DNA of 64,000 nt from Diaphorobacter caeni (GCF_015354245.1 NZ_JADKYZ010000012.1:88618-152617), one strand, 5' to 3'; positions 1 to 9,264 are shown, counted from the first letter of the stretch. The notes: generated from the sequence alone by a model not told the origin. A program made the numbers and translations.

Positions 1-687
1 CACGCCATCTCGCCGCAGATCTTCAAGAGCATCACCTATGACCCGCTCAAGGACTACGCGCCGATCGCGCTGATCGGCGCGACGCCGCACATCCTCGTCA
101 CTGGCAGCAAGGACAAGTACGCGTCGATTCAGGACGTGGTGGCCGCTTGCAAGAAGAACCCGGGCAAGATCAGCTTCGGCTCGTCCGGCACGGGCTCGGT
201 TCAGCATCTCGCGGCGGAGATGTTCAACATGGCGGCGGGCGTGAAGACCATTCACGTGCCCTACAAGGGCTCGGGCCCGATGCAGACCGATCTGCTCGGC
301 GGTCAGATCGATTTCAGCTTCGACACCATGACGGCCGCCGCCCAGCAGGTCAAGAGCGGAAAGATGCAGGGCATCGTGCAGACCCGCGTGAACCGCGCCA
401 AGGGCTTCCCGTCCGTGCCGACCATGGACGAGCAGGGCTTCAAGGGCTTTGACGCGTCGAGCTGGTATGGCGTGGTCGGCCCACGCGACATGTCCAAGGA
501 ACTGGCGCAGAAGATCAATGCCGACATCAACAAGGTGCTGGCGATGCCCGACGTGATCAGCCGATTCGACGGCTATGGCGTGGAGGGCGGCGGCGGCTCG
601 GTCGAGAAGTTCGCGGCCTTCATGCAGTCCGAATACAGAAAGTGGGGCGACGTGGTTCGCGCCGCCAACATCACCGAAGAAAGCTGA
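1..687 (+). CDS. Bug/TctC-family tripartite tricarboxylate transporter substrate-binding protein (5' truncated)
   Basis: Periplasmic binding receptor of the Bug (TctC) family. The reading frame is open from the first base of the window, so the signal peptide and N-terminal lobe start lie outside it. Visible family hallmarks are the PHILV strand, the GKISFGSSGTGS segment that contacts the ligand carboxylate, the HVPYKGSGP loop and the C-terminal DVISRFDGYGVEGGGGS region. Bug receptors are very numerous in Comamonadaceae, and the ligand cannot be predicted from sequence. The CoA-transferase gene starts 8 bases after the stop codon, so an acid taken up through this receptor may be activated to a CoA ester by the next gene; that link is inference from spacing. 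Confidence 0.9.
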   Translation, partial: HAISPQIFKSITYDPLKDYAPIALIGATPHILVTGSKDKYASIQDVVAACKKNPGKISFGSSGTGSVQHLAAEMFNMAAGVKTIHVPYKGSGPMQTDLLGGQIDFSFDTMTAAAQQVKSGKMQGIVQTRVNRAKGFPSVPTMDEQGFKGFDASSWYGVVGPRDMSKELAQKINADINKVLAMPDVISRFDGYGVEGGGGSVEKFAAFMQSEYRKWGDVVRAANITEES

Positions 688-695
688 GCCGAATC

Positions 696-1898
696 ATGAA
701 CGCAACCGCCAAACAAGCCCATGCCACCAACGCCGCGGCGCTGCCTCTGGCCGGCATCCGCGTGCTCGATGTCAGTCAGGTCATGGCCGGGCCGTTCGCC
801 TGCATGCTGCTGGCCGATCTGGGCGCCGACGTGATCAAGGTCGAGCCGCCCGAGGGCGACCAGACGCGCGGCGCGATGGGTTTCAAGATGAAGGGCCCGG
901 ACAGCATGGGCTTTCTCAACATGAACCGCAACAAGCGCTCGCTCACGCTCGACCTCAAGAGCGAGGAGGGCCGTGAAACCTTCTATGAGCTGGCCAAGAC
1001 CGCCGACGTGATCGTCGAGAACTACCGCCCCGGCGTGGTGCAGCGCCTGAAGATCGATTACGAGACCATCCAGGCGATCAACCCCAAGATCGTCTACGTG
1101 AGCATCTCGGGCTTCGGCCAGAGCGGCCCGTGGGCCAAGCGTCCGGGCTTTGATCTGATGGCGCAGGCCATGTCCGGCGTGATGAGCGTGACCGGCTACA
1201 AGGGCGAAAAGCCGGTGAAGGCCGGCGTGCCGGTGGCCGACATCGGCTGCGCGCTGTTCGCGACTTATGGACTGCTGTCGGCCTACATCGGCGCACAGCG
1301 CACGGGGCAGGGCCAGCACATCGACGCGTCGCTGTTTGACTCGGTGATGGCGTTCTCGGTCTGGGACATGTCCGAGTACTGGGGCACCGGCGTGCCGCCC
1401 GCGCCGCTGGGCACCAGCAACAAGATGAGCGCACCGTACCAGGCGGTGAAGGCGCGCGACGACTACTTCGTGATGGGCGCGACCAACCAGAAGCTCTGGG
1501 CCAAGCTCTGCGAGCTGATCGCCCGACCGGACCTGCTGGAGCACGAGCAGTTCGCCACCGTGCCGCTGCGCCTGAAGAACCGCGAGGTGCTGATCGAGAC
1601 GCTGGAGCAGGAATTCGCCAAGCGCGACAGCGCCGAGTGGGTCGATGCGATGCTGGAGGCGGGCATTCCCGCCGGGCCGATCCTGAGCTACCCCGAGGCC
1701 TTCGAGGGCGAGCACGGCACGTACCGCAAGATGTGCATGGAGATCGACCACCCCATCGAGGGCAAGGTCAAGAACATCGGCTTCCCGGTGAAGATGCTGG
1801 GCACGCCCCAGCAGGTGCGCCGCCATCCGCCGCTGCTCGGTGAGCACAACGCGGAAATCCTCGCCGAGCTGGCTGCGCGCGAAGGAGTGGACGCATGA
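696..1898 (+). CDS. CaiB/BaiF family (class III) CoA-transferase
   Basis: Predicted 400-residue class III CoA-transferase, which moves CoA between acyl-CoA and a free acid. It shows the family N-terminus (LAGIRVLDVSQVMAGPFACM), a VIKVEPPEGDQTR segment, the ENYRPGVVQRL motif and the ISGFGQSGP loop. An in-frame extension upstream is possible, but the ATG at 696 lies directly after the Bug gene and gives the usual family length. The stop codon overlaps the start of the following hydratase by four bases (ATGA), which indicates translational coupling. Pairing with an enoyl-CoA hydratase suggests activation and beta-oxidation of an organic acid. The substrate is unknown. Confidence 0.9.
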   Translation: MNATAKQAHATNAAALPLAGIRVLDVSQVMAGPFACMLLADLGADVIKVEPPEGDQTRGAMGFKMKGPDSMGFLNMNRNKRSLTLDLKSEEGRETFYELAKTADVIVENYRPGVVQRLKIDYETIQAINPKIVYVSISGFGQSGPWAKRPGFDLMAQAMSGVMSVTGYKGEKPVKAGVPVADIGCALFATYGLLSAYIGAQRTGQGQHIDASLFDSVMAFSVWDMSEYWGTGVPPAPLGTSNKMSAPYQAVKARDDYFVMGATNQKLWAKLCELIARPDLLEHEQFATVPLRLKNREVLIETLEQEFAKRDSAEWVDAMLEAGIPAGPILSYPEAFEGEHGTYRKMCMEIDHPIEGKVKNIGFPVKMLGTPQQVRRHPPLLGEHNAEILAELAAREGVDA

Positions 1899-2650
1899 CG
1901 GCGGAGACGGTCTCCCTGTCGCTGGATGACAGCGGCGCCGCCTGGATCCGCGTGAACCGTCCCGAGCGGCACAACGCGATGACGGCCGCGATGTACGAGG
2001 CGCTGCTCGAGTGCATCGCCGCAGCGCGGGCCGATGCGCGCGTGCGCTGCGTGCTGCTGCAGGGCGAGGGCGGCAAATCCTTCATCTCGGGCACGGACAT
2101 CTCGCATTTCAAGGATTTCACCCACGGCAAGCAGGGCAACGAATACGAGGCCTTCGTCGAGCGGGTGATCGACGCGGTCGAGCGCATCAGCGTGCCCACC
2201 ATCGCCGTGATCGACGGCTGGGCCGTGGGCGGAGGTCTGGCGCTGGCGACGGCGTGCGATTTCCGCATCTGCACGCCGAAGTCGCGTTTTGGCGCGCCCA
2301 TCGCGAAGACGCTCTCCAACACGCTGTCGTCGCGCAACATGGCGCGGCTGGCGGCGGCGCTCGGCGTTCCACGCGTCAAGCGCATGCTGCTGCTGGCCGA
2401 CTATCTGGGCGCGGAAGACATGCTGAACTGTGGCTTTGTCCAAAGCATCGCGAGCGCGGAGACGCTGATCGACGAATCGCGGCAACTGGCGGACAAGCTG
2501 ATGGCACTTTCCGGCACCACGCAGGCGGCCGTGAAGGAAAGTCTGCGCCGCATCGTGGTGGACAATGACCTGCATGATGTCGATCTGGTCGAATCGGTCT
2601 ATGGCAGCGCTGCGTTTCGCAGTGGAGTTGCGGCTTTCATCAAGAGTTGA
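1895..2650 (+). CDS. Enoyl-CoA hydratase/isomerase (crotonase) family protein
   Basis: Crotonase-fold protein of 251 residues. The N-terminal RVNRPERHNAM motif, the oxyanion-hole segment around SGTDISHF and the VGGGLALATACDFRI segment are typical. In the second half, where hydratases carry their catalytic glutamates, the sequence reads FGAPIAKTLSNTLSSRN, so neither glutamate is obvious. It may be an isomerase, hydrolase or dehalogenase-type crotonase rather than a hydratase. It is translationally coupled to the upstream CoA-transferase, and the two probably act in sequence on one substrate. Confidence 0.85.
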   Translation: MTAETVSLSLDDSGAAWIRVNRPERHNAMTAAMYEALLECIAAARADARVRCVLLQGEGGKSFISGTDISHFKDFTHGKQGNEYEAFVERVIDAVERISVPTIAVIDGWAVGGGLALATACDFRICTPKSRFGAPIAKTLSNTLSSRNMARLAAALGVPRVKRMLLLADYLGAEDMLNCGFVQSIASAETLIDESRQLADKLMALSGTTQAAVKESLRRIVVDNDLHDVDLVESVYGSAAFRSGVAAFIKS

Positions 2651-2701
2651 GACCGCTGCACCGAGCCGAGCCGGCCTTCACAAAAAAGGAGCGGGCGGGT
2701 G

Positions 2702-3487
2702 ATGGAGACACTGTTGGTCTATGTGGCGCTGGGCATCGGCGCAGGGCTGCTGGCAGGCATGCTGGGCGTGGGTGGCGGGCAGGTCGTCGTGCCGGGCCTG
2801 CTGTATCTCTTTCACCTGAACCATTTCCCCGAGCAGCATCTGGTGCATCTCGCGCTCGGCACCAGCCTCGCGACCATTGCCGTCACCTCGCTGTCGTCTG
2901 CATGGTCGCACCATCGCCTTGGCTCCATCAGTCTGGATCTCGTGCGGCGGATGGCGCCGGGCATCGTGGCCGGTGCCGTCGTCGGCGGACTCATGGCGGG
3001 ACTGTTTCCCAGCCATGCGCTCAAGCTCGGCTTTGGCATCTTTCTGATCCTGTTGGCCATACAGATGGCGTTTTCGCTCAAGCCGAAGCCGGGGCGCGAT
3101 CTGCCGCAGAGCCTTGGGTTGTCGGTCGTCTCCGCCGCGATTGGCTGGGTGTCCGCCATTGTAGGTGTTGGCGGCGGCAGCATGGTCGTACCGTATCTGA
3201 CCTGGTGCAACGTGGACATGAAGACCGCCGTCGGCACCGCCTCCGCCTGCGGCTTCTTTCTGGCTGTGGCCGGGATGGTCGGCTATGTGATCTCGGGCTG
3301 GAACGCGCCGGGACTGCCCGCCTACAGCGTCGGCTATGTCTATCTGCCGGCCTTCGCGGCGGTGTCGCTGCTGTCCATCGTGTTCACCCGCGTGGGCGCG
3401 ACGCTCGCACACCGGTTGCCGGTGGCCAGCCTCAAGCGCGTCTTCTCGATCTGTCTGCTGGTGGCGGGCGTGCGCATCCTGCTGTGA
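2702..3487 (+). CDS. TauE/SafE family sulfite/organic-anion exporter
   Basis: Integral membrane protein of about 261 residues with the duplicated TauE/SafE architecture. Each half begins with a glycine-rich motif followed by VVP (GMLGVGGGQVVVP near residue 20, VGVGGGSMVVPYL near residue 155). About eight hydrophobic segments are visible. The family exports sulfite, sulfoacetate or related anions, and the substrate here is not predictable. AGGAG at about 2686 serves either a GTG at 2699 or the ATG at 2702; the ATG is taken as start. It lies 51 bases after the hydratase on the same strand. A paralogue is at 7863-8576. Confidence 0.85.
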   Translation: METLLVYVALGIGAGLLAGMLGVGGGQVVVPGLLYLFHLNHFPEQHLVHLALGTSLATIAVTSLSSAWSHHRLGSISLDLVRRMAPGIVAGAVVGGLMAGLFPSHALKLGFGIFLILLAIQMAFSLKPKPGRDLPQSLGLSVVSAAIGWVSAIVGVGGGSMVVPYLTWCNVDMKTAVGTASACGFFLAVAGMVGYVISGWNAPGLPAYSVGYVYLPAFAAVSLLSIVFTRVGATLAHRLPVASLKRVFSICLLVAGVRILL

Positions 3488-3544
3488 CCCCCGTTCGCAT
3501 GGATCGCCGAGAATGGCGGGCTTGCTTGCTCCGACCATTGCGCC

Positions 3545-4366
3545 GTGCCTTTGAATTCAACGTCCGTCAATCCCTCGACCATTCTTCACTCGCTCTGGCT
3601 GCGCGTGCTCTGCGGCGTGGCTGGCGCGCTGCTGCTGGGCGACGCACTGGTGTTGATGCTGTATGGCATGTTCAACGTCGGCATTCTCGTGCCGGCGGTG
3701 GTTGGCACGGTGCTGCTCGCGATGCTGGTCTGGCGCGGACCGATTTCCCGCTTGCTGGCCGCGAGGCCCCGGCTGCGGCGGCTCTGGCGGCTGGGCTGGT
3801 GGCTGTTCGGCATATGGGTGGTCAGCCTGCTGGTGTTCTGGCTGCGCATTGCCCAGCAAATGCATGGCGACGGCGAACCCCAGCCGGTCGATGCGATCAT
3901 CGTGCTCGGCAGCGCCACGCGCGACGGCCAGCCATCGCAGACGCTGGCGCTGCGGCTGGACACCGCAGCCACGGTCGCCGCACAGCAGCCCAAGGCGTTG
4001 ATCGCGACCAGCGGGGGTGTTGACTTCGGCGAGTCTGAAAGCGAGGGCCGCATCATGGCGCGCTATCTGCAGCAGCGCCACGGCATCGCGACCGAGCGAC
4101 TGGTGATGGAAGAGCAAAGCACCAGCACCGCATTGAATCTCTCGCTGAGCATGGGGCTGCTGGCGGCGCGGAATCTGCCGGCCGATGCGTCCATCGCCAT
4201 CGTCACCAGCGATTTTCATACCCCGCGCGCACAGTGGATCGCGCGCAAGGTAGGCATCCGCAATGCGCACACCGTGGCCGCGCCGACGCCGCTGTCCATC
4301 CGCTTCAACGCCTGGCTGCGCGAGTATTTTGCGGTGGCAAGCAGCTGGCTGCTCCGCGAGTTCTGA
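3545..4366 (+). CDS. YdcF/SanA-type DUF218 membrane protein
   Basis: Protein of 273 residues with two or three N-terminal hydrophobic segments (about residues 18-60 and 82-102), then a soluble DUF218 domain. Family motifs include DAIIVLGSATRDGQPS, LIATSGG, a conserved ESTSTALN-like stretch (EQSTSTALN) and VTSDFHTPRA. DUF218 proteins sit at the inner membrane and are linked to envelope or vancomycin-barrier functions (SanA, ElyC) without a well-defined reaction. Start codon uncertain: a GTG at 3545 gives the full first hydrophobic segment, but no clear ribosome binding site precedes it. Confidence 0.75.
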   Translation: MPLNSTSVNPSTILHSLWLRVLCGVAGALLLGDALVLMLYGMFNVGILVPAVVGTVLLAMLVWRGPISRLLAARPRLRRLWRLGWWLFGIWVVSLLVFWLRIAQQMHGDGEPQPVDAIIVLGSATRDGQPSQTLALRLDTAATVAAQQPKALIATSGGVDFGESESEGRIMARYLQQRHGIATERLVMEEQSTSTALNLSLSMGLLAARNLPADASIAIVTSDFHTPRAQWIARKVGIRNAHTVAAPTPLSIRFNAWLREYFAVASSWLLREF

Positions 4367-4475
4367 AAAGCGCGGAAAATAGGGCTTGGTTGCGTTGCAC
4401 AAAACCTGTCCAGCGCCCGGTTTCCAAGAGACATACATCCATTCATACATCATTCAATCCAAGGAGTACTTTTCA

Positions 4476-4946
<471 letters not shown>

Positions 4947-4969
4947 TTTTCAACGTGAGCGCGACACCC

Positions 4970-5392
4970 ATGTCCAGTCTCGTAGACAAGATCAACGCAT
5001 TGAGCGCGGGCTCGCTGCCGGGCCTGCTCGGCGTTCACGCCGTGAAGGCTGAGCGTGGAGTCATTCACACCGAAATGCAGGTGCGCGCCGAACTCATGGC
5101 GCCCAACGGCTATCTGCACGCAGGCAGTCTGGTCACTCTGGCCGACACCTCCTGCGGCTACGGTTGCCGTTCCATGCTGCCCGAAGGCGCGAGCGGCTTC
5201 ACCACCATCGAGCTCAAGTCCAACCACCTCTCGACCGCCCGCGAAGGCACGGTCGAATGTGTGGCGACCATCGTGCACGAAGGCCGCACCACGCAGGTCT
5301 GGGATGCCGTGGTCAAGCACCGCGAAACCGGCAAGACGCTGGTGATGTTCCGCTGCACGCAGATAATTCTCTACCCCGTTCCCAAGAACTGA
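4970..5392 (+). CDS. PaaI-family hotdog thioesterase
   Basis: Small hotdog-fold protein of about 140 residues. The LMAPNGYLHAGSLVTLADTS stretch is the classic HGG-like active-site helix region of PaaI/YbgC-type acyl-CoA thioesterases, and TTIELKSNHLSTAREG is the following central strand. It would hydrolyse aromatic or medium-chain acyl-CoA esters in the cytoplasm, recovering CoA. A GTG at 4955 is an alternative start. It is the last gene of its group and is followed 25 bases later by a strong terminator. Confidence 0.85.
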   Translation: MSSLVDKINALSAGSLPGLLGVHAVKAERGVIHTEMQVRAELMAPNGYLHAGSLVTLADTSCGYGCRSMLPEGASGFTTIELKSNHLSTAREGTVECVATIVHEGRTTQVWDAVVKHRETGKTLVMFRCTQIILYPVPKN

Positions 5393-5417
5393 CGAAATCC
5401 TCTTCGTTGCTGCACAT

Positions 5418-5441
5418 GCCCCGCTCGTCGGGGCTTTTTTT
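5418..5441 (+). terminator. Rho-independent terminator after the thioesterase gene
   Basis: GCCCCG, a five-base loop, CGGGGC, then seven T. A perfect six-pair stem directly followed by the T tract, 25 bases after the thioesterase stop codon. Confidence 0.9.
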
Positions 5442-5698
5442 CGTCTATCTCCCGACACTTTCCGGTGACGGTAGGGCGGAATTTGCGGATGAAGCCGTCT
5501 CATTGCGCGACGTTTGAGGCGTGGCTTTCAAACATCGCCCAACGTCGCCTATCTGCCTTGCAACGTCTGCCAAATGGCGCGTGATTTGGCGGGCGAAAAG
5601 AGCAGATTTTTCAATCCCACAATTTGCGGGCTGAGTCTTCCCACGCTTGGTTTGCGCTTTCACAATCGCGGCCCATCAGGTTCTCTGGAGATTGCCCA
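5442..5698. other. Intergenic region upstream of bioB
   Basis: With the terminator before it, this makes a gene-free stretch of about 300 bases. It must hold the bioB promoter, but I could not pick convincing -35/-10 boxes or a biotin-responsive operator. GGAG at 5687-5690 is the probable bioB ribosome binding site. No coding potential seen. Confidence 0.6.
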
Positions 5699-6742
5699 AT
5701 GAGCAGCACCCCCTTCCCACAAGCCGAATCCTCCGTGCACGAACAGCAAGTGCAGTTTTTCTCCAAGCCGCGCTCGGCGCCGAACTTGGACAATGCCCAA
5801 GTGACATGGAGCGTCGAGGCCATTCAGCAACTGCTCGACATGCCGTTCATGGATCTGCTCTGGCGTGCGCAATCCGTGCATCGCGCGCATTGGCCCGCGG
5901 GCGACATCGAGCTGGCAACGCTGCTCTCGGTGAAGACGGGCGGATGTCCCGAGAACTGCGGCTACTGCCCCCAGTCCGCAGAGTTCGACACGGGCGTGAA
6001 AGCGCAGAAACTCATGAGCGTGGAGGAGGTCACTGCCGCCGCGCAGGCCGCCAAGGACGCCGGCGCGACGCGCTTTTGCATGGGGGCGGCCTGGCGGGCA
6101 CCCAAGGACCGCGACATCGACAAGGTCAGCGAACTGATCACGGCCGTCAAGGGCCTCGGAATGCAGACCTGCGCGACGCTCGGCATGCTCGAGCCGCACC
6201 ACGCCGAGACGCTCCGGGGCGCGGGGCTGGACTACTACAACCACAATCTCGACACCGCGCCGGAGTACTACACCGACGTGGTCAGCACGCGCCAGTACCA
6301 GGACCGTCTCGACACGCTCAAGGCGGTGCGCAATGCGGGCATCAGCGTGTGCTGTGGCGGCATCATCGGCATGGGGGAGGAGGTGGTGCACCGCGCGGGC
6401 CTGATCGCGCAACTGGCCAATCTGCAGCCCTATCCGGAATCGGTGCCGATCAACAGTCTGGTGCGGGTGCCCGGCACGCCGCTGGCGGACAGCGCCCCCG
6501 TCGATCCGCTTGATTTCGTGCGGGTGATCGCCGTGGCCCGCATCACCATGCCCAAGGCGCGCGTGCGCCTGTCCGCCGGTCGCCAGAAGCTCGGCGAAGC
6601 GGTGCAGGCGCTGTGCTTCATGGCTGGCGCCAATTCCATTTTCTATGGCGACAAGCTGCTGGTGACGGGCAATCCCGAGGCCTCGGACGACGCGCGCCTG
6701 ATCGCGAAGCTGGGCCTGACCACGACCCGACAAATGGGATGA
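5699..6742 (+). CDS. bioB: Biotin synthase
   Basis: Radical SAM enzyme that inserts sulfur into dethiobiotin in the last step of biotin synthesis. The 347-residue product has the radical SAM cysteines C83, C87 and C90 in [10 protein letters not shown], followed by PQSAEF, then [12 protein letters not shown], the [11 protein letters not shown] motif, [10 protein letters not shown], and RVRLSAGRQ near the C-terminus, all diagnostic for BioB. The ATG at 5699 has GGAG nine bases upstream and matches the family length; longer in-frame starts lack a site. The gene stands alone here, without bioA, bioF or bioD next to it, and ends at a bidirectional terminator. Confidence 0.97.
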   Translation: MSSTPFPQAESSVHEQQVQFFSKPRSAPNLDNAQVTWSVEAIQQLLDMPFMDLLWRAQSVHRAHWPAGDIELATLLSVKTGGCPENCGYCPQSAEFDTGVKAQKLMSVEEVTAAAQAAKDAGATRFCMGAAWRAPKDRDIDKVSELITAVKGLGMQTCATLGMLEPHHAETLRGAGLDYYNHNLDTAPEYYTDVVSTRQYQDRLDTLKAVRNAGISVCCGGIIGMGEEVVHRAGLIAQLANLQPYPESVPINSLVRVPGTPLADSAPVDPLDFVRVIAVARITMPKARVRLSAGRQKLGEAVQALCFMAGANSIFYGDKLLVTGNPEASDDARLIAKLGLTTTRQMG

Positions 6743-6760
6743 ACCTAAGGCAAAAAGAAA

Positions 6761-6795
6761 ATGCGCTGCACCGACGCATCATCGGTGCAGCGCAT
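6761..6795. terminator. Bidirectional terminator between convergent bioB and DUF883-type gene
   Basis: A perfect 14-base inverted repeat (ATGCGCTGCACCGA and its complement) with a seven-base loop. On the minus strand it is followed by a T-rich run (complement of CAAAAAGAAA); on the plus strand by CTGGGCTAAGGATTTTT. It lies between two convergent genes. Confidence 0.85.
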
Positions 6796-6810
6796 CTGGG
6801 CTAAGGATTT

Positions 6811-7119
6811 TTAGCGTTTCGCGAGGCAGAAGCCGATGACCGCACCCACGGCCAGCGCCATCCCCGCGACGCGCCAGGGCTCGTCATGCGCGTATTCATT
6901 GCCAAGGCGGGCGGCCTCGCGGGTGCGGTGAGCCGTCTCTCCGGCCGCGCTGCTGACCGCGTCGCGCACATGGCTCACGCCGTCGCCCAGACGCTGGCGC
7001 ATGTCGCGGATCTGAGGAACGGAGTCCAGCTCCTTGCTCGACAGCAGGCTGCCGAGGTCACTCAGCAATTGCTCGAGGCTGCTCACGGCGTCGGATGCAT
7101 TGCGGTTTGAAAATTTCAT
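6811..7119 (-). CDS. DUF883 (ElaB/YqjD/CsbD-like) small membrane-anchored protein
   Basis: Protein of 102 residues. An N-terminal amphipathic helical region (SSLEQLLSDLGSLLSSKELD, then RQRLGDGVSHVRDAV) is followed by a DEPWRVAGMALAVGAVIG transmembrane end and the basic tail AKR. This is the ElaB/YqjD architecture, in which a single C-terminal membrane helix anchors a helical domain reported to bind ribosomes in stationary phase in E. coli. An in-frame extension upstream exists, but the ATG at 7119 follows an AAGGCGAAGAAC region and gives the family length. The neighbouring glycine-zipper gene is co-oriented, so the two may be a small envelope-stress operon. Confidence 0.8.
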   Translation of the reverse strand: MKFSNRNASDAVSSLEQLLSDLGSLLSSKELDSVPQIRDMRQRLGDGVSHVRDAVSSAAGETAHRTREAARLGNEYAHDEPWRVAGMALAVGAVIGFCLAKR

Positions 7120-7172
7120 GTTCTTCGCCTTTCTTGGATGGTTGCGTTTCGGGCTGAGATGTCCACCTGGGC

Positions 7173-7655
7173 TCAATAGCCGGTTTCCTGAACGTACTTG
7201 CGGTTGGCGCGCTCCCATGCGGCCTTGAAAGCGGGCTGTGCCTTTTCCCACTTCAAGCCACCTTGCGCATGTGCGGCATCCCACTTGCGGGCCCATTCGG
7301 CGCGGGCGGCGTCGTAGTCGGTTCCGGCCACGCGGGCTTCCCAGCCCGCGCGGTAGGCCGGTGCGTAGTCGTCATAGCCATGCTCGGGCGAGTAGTAGGG
7401 CTCCTCCACATGGACCTCGCGCCAGTGCGCGTCTTCGTCCGTGGGATTGATGACCTCGGCCGCGCCCTTGCCGGCCAGGCCTCCCACCACCGCGCCGACG
7501 ATGGCGCCAGCCGCCGCGCCCAGCGGACCGCCGATGGCCCCCGCAGCGGCCCCGGTGACGGCGCCACCTGCGGCACCAAGGCCGGTGCCTACCGGGTGCG
7601 ATCCGGGTTCGCCGGTGATGGGATCGCGGTTGAGTTTGTCGTTCGAGCTGCTCAT
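7173..7655 (-). CDS. Glycine-zipper domain protein
   Basis: Protein of 160 residues. After a polar start containing DPITGEPGSHPVGT comes a long glycine/alanine-rich zipper (about residues 20-70, repeated GAAxGAxxG), then an acidic, tyrosine-rich tail with YYSPEHGYDDYAPAYRAGWE and a KWDAAHAQGG segment. Such proteins are common in beta-proteobacteria and appear membrane-associated, often stress-induced, with no defined function. GGGGAACC is placed correctly for the ATG at 7655. It lies upstream of the DUF883-type gene on the same strand, about 50 bases away. Confidence 0.75.
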   Translation of the reverse strand: MSSSNDKLNRDPITGEPGSHPVGTGLGAAGGAVTGAAAGAIGGPLGAAAGAIVGAVVGGLAGKGAAEVINPTDEDAHWREVHVEEPYYSPEHGYDDYAPAYRAGWEARVAGTDYDAARAEWARKWDAAHAQGGLKWEKAQPAFKAAWERANRKYVQETGY

Positions 7656-7862
7656 GTTGGTTCCCCTTTGCTTCGAAGAGTCCGAGACGTGTTGAATGCG
7701 CTTGCGGTCAGACCGAAATCCGAGCCGCAGCGGCTTCACGTGGGCCTCCACCTCATTGGGCTATGCAATGCAGGCGATGTCTGTAGGAGAAATGAGCCTA
7801 CTGCCTTAGGACAAGCAGGTTGACGGCGTCCAGCGGCCGCCGGAGCGGCGATCCAGAGAGGG

Positions 7863-8576
7863 TCAGAGCGCCTTTGCCAGCAGCACCACGCCCGAAACGA
7901 TGGCGAACCCTTGTACCAGCCAGCGCATGAAGCGCGCGTTGATTCGGCTGTGCACGAAGCGGCTCGCGAACATGCCGACCGCAAGCGGGGGCAGAAGCAG
8001 CAGGGTGATCTGGATGTGCGACGCGTGGATCTTGTCCATGAAGAACAGAAAGACCAGCGAGATCAGCTCGCCCACCAGAAAGCACACCGCAATCGTCGAG
8101 CGCATCTCGGCCACGGGGCGATGCTGCAGGGTCAGGGCGAGCGGTGGTCCGCCGATGCCCGTGGCGGTTTCGGTGACGCCCGTGATCAATCCCGCCAGCA
8201 GAAACGCGATGACGCCCGGCGTGAATGCCGGAATGAACCAGGTGACCACGGCGGCGGCAATGGTGGACGCCCCGACGAAGATCGACAGGGCCTTGGCGCT
8301 CAACACCACCAGCACCGCCAGTCCGCCAAACGTCCCGACGAACCGCCCAAGGCTGATCCAGGCCACACCGCGAATGTTGATCGCATGCCGCTCGCGCCAG
8401 GCGACATAGAAATTCAGCGGCAGCATCAGAAACAGCACGCAGACCGGCAGCAGATCGGGCTGCAGCATCGCGAGCACCGGCGCGACGATCAGCGCGAATC
8501 CAAGGCCGCTCGCCCCCTGCACGAACGCGGCGAAGGCCACCGTGAGCGCCACGATGATCAGGTCAGGCGTGCTCAT
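7863..8576 (-). CDS. TauE/SafE family membrane transporter (second copy)
   Basis: Protein of 237 residues with about seven or eight hydrophobic segments and the TauE/SafE layout: QGASGLGFALIVAP near residue 22 and TETATGIGGPPLAL near residue 135 are the two half-repeat signatures. It differs clearly from the copy at 2702-3487 and belongs to the shorter subgroup. Substrate unknown. A GGGAGCG ribosome binding site precedes the start. Its upstream flank, about 190 bases away, is the insertion point of the transposon, so its own promoter may be partly displaced or influenced by the element. Confidence 0.8.
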   Translation of the reverse strand: MSTPDLIIVALTVAFAAFVQGASGLGFALIVAPVLAMLQPDLLPVCVLFLMLPLNFYVAWRERHAINIRGVAWISLGRFVGTFGGLAVLVVLSAKALSIFVGASTIAAAVVTWFIPAFTPGVIAFLLAGLITGVTETATGIGGPPLALTLQHRPVAEMRSTIAVCFLVGELISLVFLFFMDKIHASHIQITLLLLPPLAVGMFASRFVHSRINARFMRWLVQGFAIVSGVVLLAKAL

Positions 8577-8764
8577 CGGCGCTCCCTGAATGTCGCGGGC
8601 ACGCGAAGCGCCGTGGGCTTTTTCATTGCGGAATCAAGGCGTCTCTGGGTGGGATGAAGCGGCATCGCCCAAGGATACCGAAGCGTCAGCATCTTGATAT
8701 CCGTCAGGTGGAAAGACCTTCGTCCCATTCTGCCCCGCAGAACAGCTTTCCCGGTCGATCGACT

Positions 8765-8769
8765 TTCCG
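8765..8769. repeat. Target-site duplication, left copy (TTCCG)
   Basis: TTCCG directly precedes the left inverted repeat; the same five bases directly follow the right inverted repeat. Five-base duplications are the rule for the Tn3 family. Confidence 0.92.
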
Positions 8770-8807
8770 GGGGTCGTCTCAGAATTCGGAAAATAAAGCA
8801 CGGTAAG
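8770..8807 (+). repeat. Left terminal inverted repeat (38 bp)
   Basis: Begins GGGGTCGTCTCAGAATTCGG and continues with the AAAATAAAGCACG block conserved in the Tn21/Tn501 group. It matches the complement of the right end at 35 of 38 positions; differences are TT versus AA at positions 15-16 and G versus T at position 34. Confidence 0.95.
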
Positions 8808-8855
8808 CAGTTTGCAGCGCCCGTGCGCGTCGTTACCAGCACCTCAACTGCCCGC

Positions 8856-9254
8856 TCAATCCTTGGCCAGCACGTCGATGATCGGACAAGTCGTATGGCC
8901 GTCCCTCGCGTCGCACTGCTGTACCAGTTCCTCCAGCACCCGCTGCATGGCCACGAGGTCAGCCATCTTCTGCTCGATCAGACCCAGCTTGCGCACGGCC
9001 AATTCCTGAGTCTCGCCGCAGGCGCACGCCGCATCCAAGGTCAGCAGTGCGGCCACCTCATCGAGTGTGAAGCCGAGCGCCTGTCCCCGCTTGATGAATC
9101 GCACACGCTTGGCCTGCTCGGGCGCATAGCGCCGATGCCCACCTGGCGGCTTGGGCGGCTCACCCAACAGGCCACGTCGCTGGTAGTAGCGAATCGTCTC
9201 GATATTCACCCCGGCGGCGTCAGCCAGCTTGCCGATGGTCAGTTCTGTTCCCAT
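8856..9254 (-). CDS. merR: MerR-type mercury(II)-responsive regulator
   Basis: Predicted 132-residue MerR-family regulator. The N-terminal winged helix-turn-helix (LTIGKLADAAGVNIETIRYY) is followed by the dimer helix and a C-terminal metal loop. Counting from the ATG at 9254, cysteines 79, 114 and 123 correspond to the three Hg(II)-binding cysteines of Tn501 MerR (C82, C117, C126), and the TCPII end matches the mercury subgroup. It would repress and, with Hg(II), activate the divergent merTP promoter by untwisting the 19-base spacer. A GTG one codon upstream is an alternative start. Confidence 0.92.
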   Translation of the reverse strand: MGTELTIGKLADAAGVNIETIRYYQRRGLLGEPPKPPGGHRRYAPEQAKRVRFIKRGQALGFTLDEVAALLTLDAACACGETQELAVRKLGLIEQKMADLVAMQRVLEELVQQCDARDGHTTCPIIDVLAKD

Positions 9255-9264
9255 CACATTCCCC

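Noticed and set aside
573..1847. Long minus-strand open frame of 424 codons opposite the CoA-transferase gene
   Set aside because: It is histidine/arginine/alanine-rich with no motif, and lies antisense to a gene with a full set of family motifs. It is a by-product of GC-rich codon bias.
8573..8842. Short minus-strand frame running across the left end of the transposon
   Set aside because: It includes the inverted repeat itself and has no family features or ribosome binding site. No interrupted gene could be reconstructed by joining the sequences outside the two TTCCG copies.
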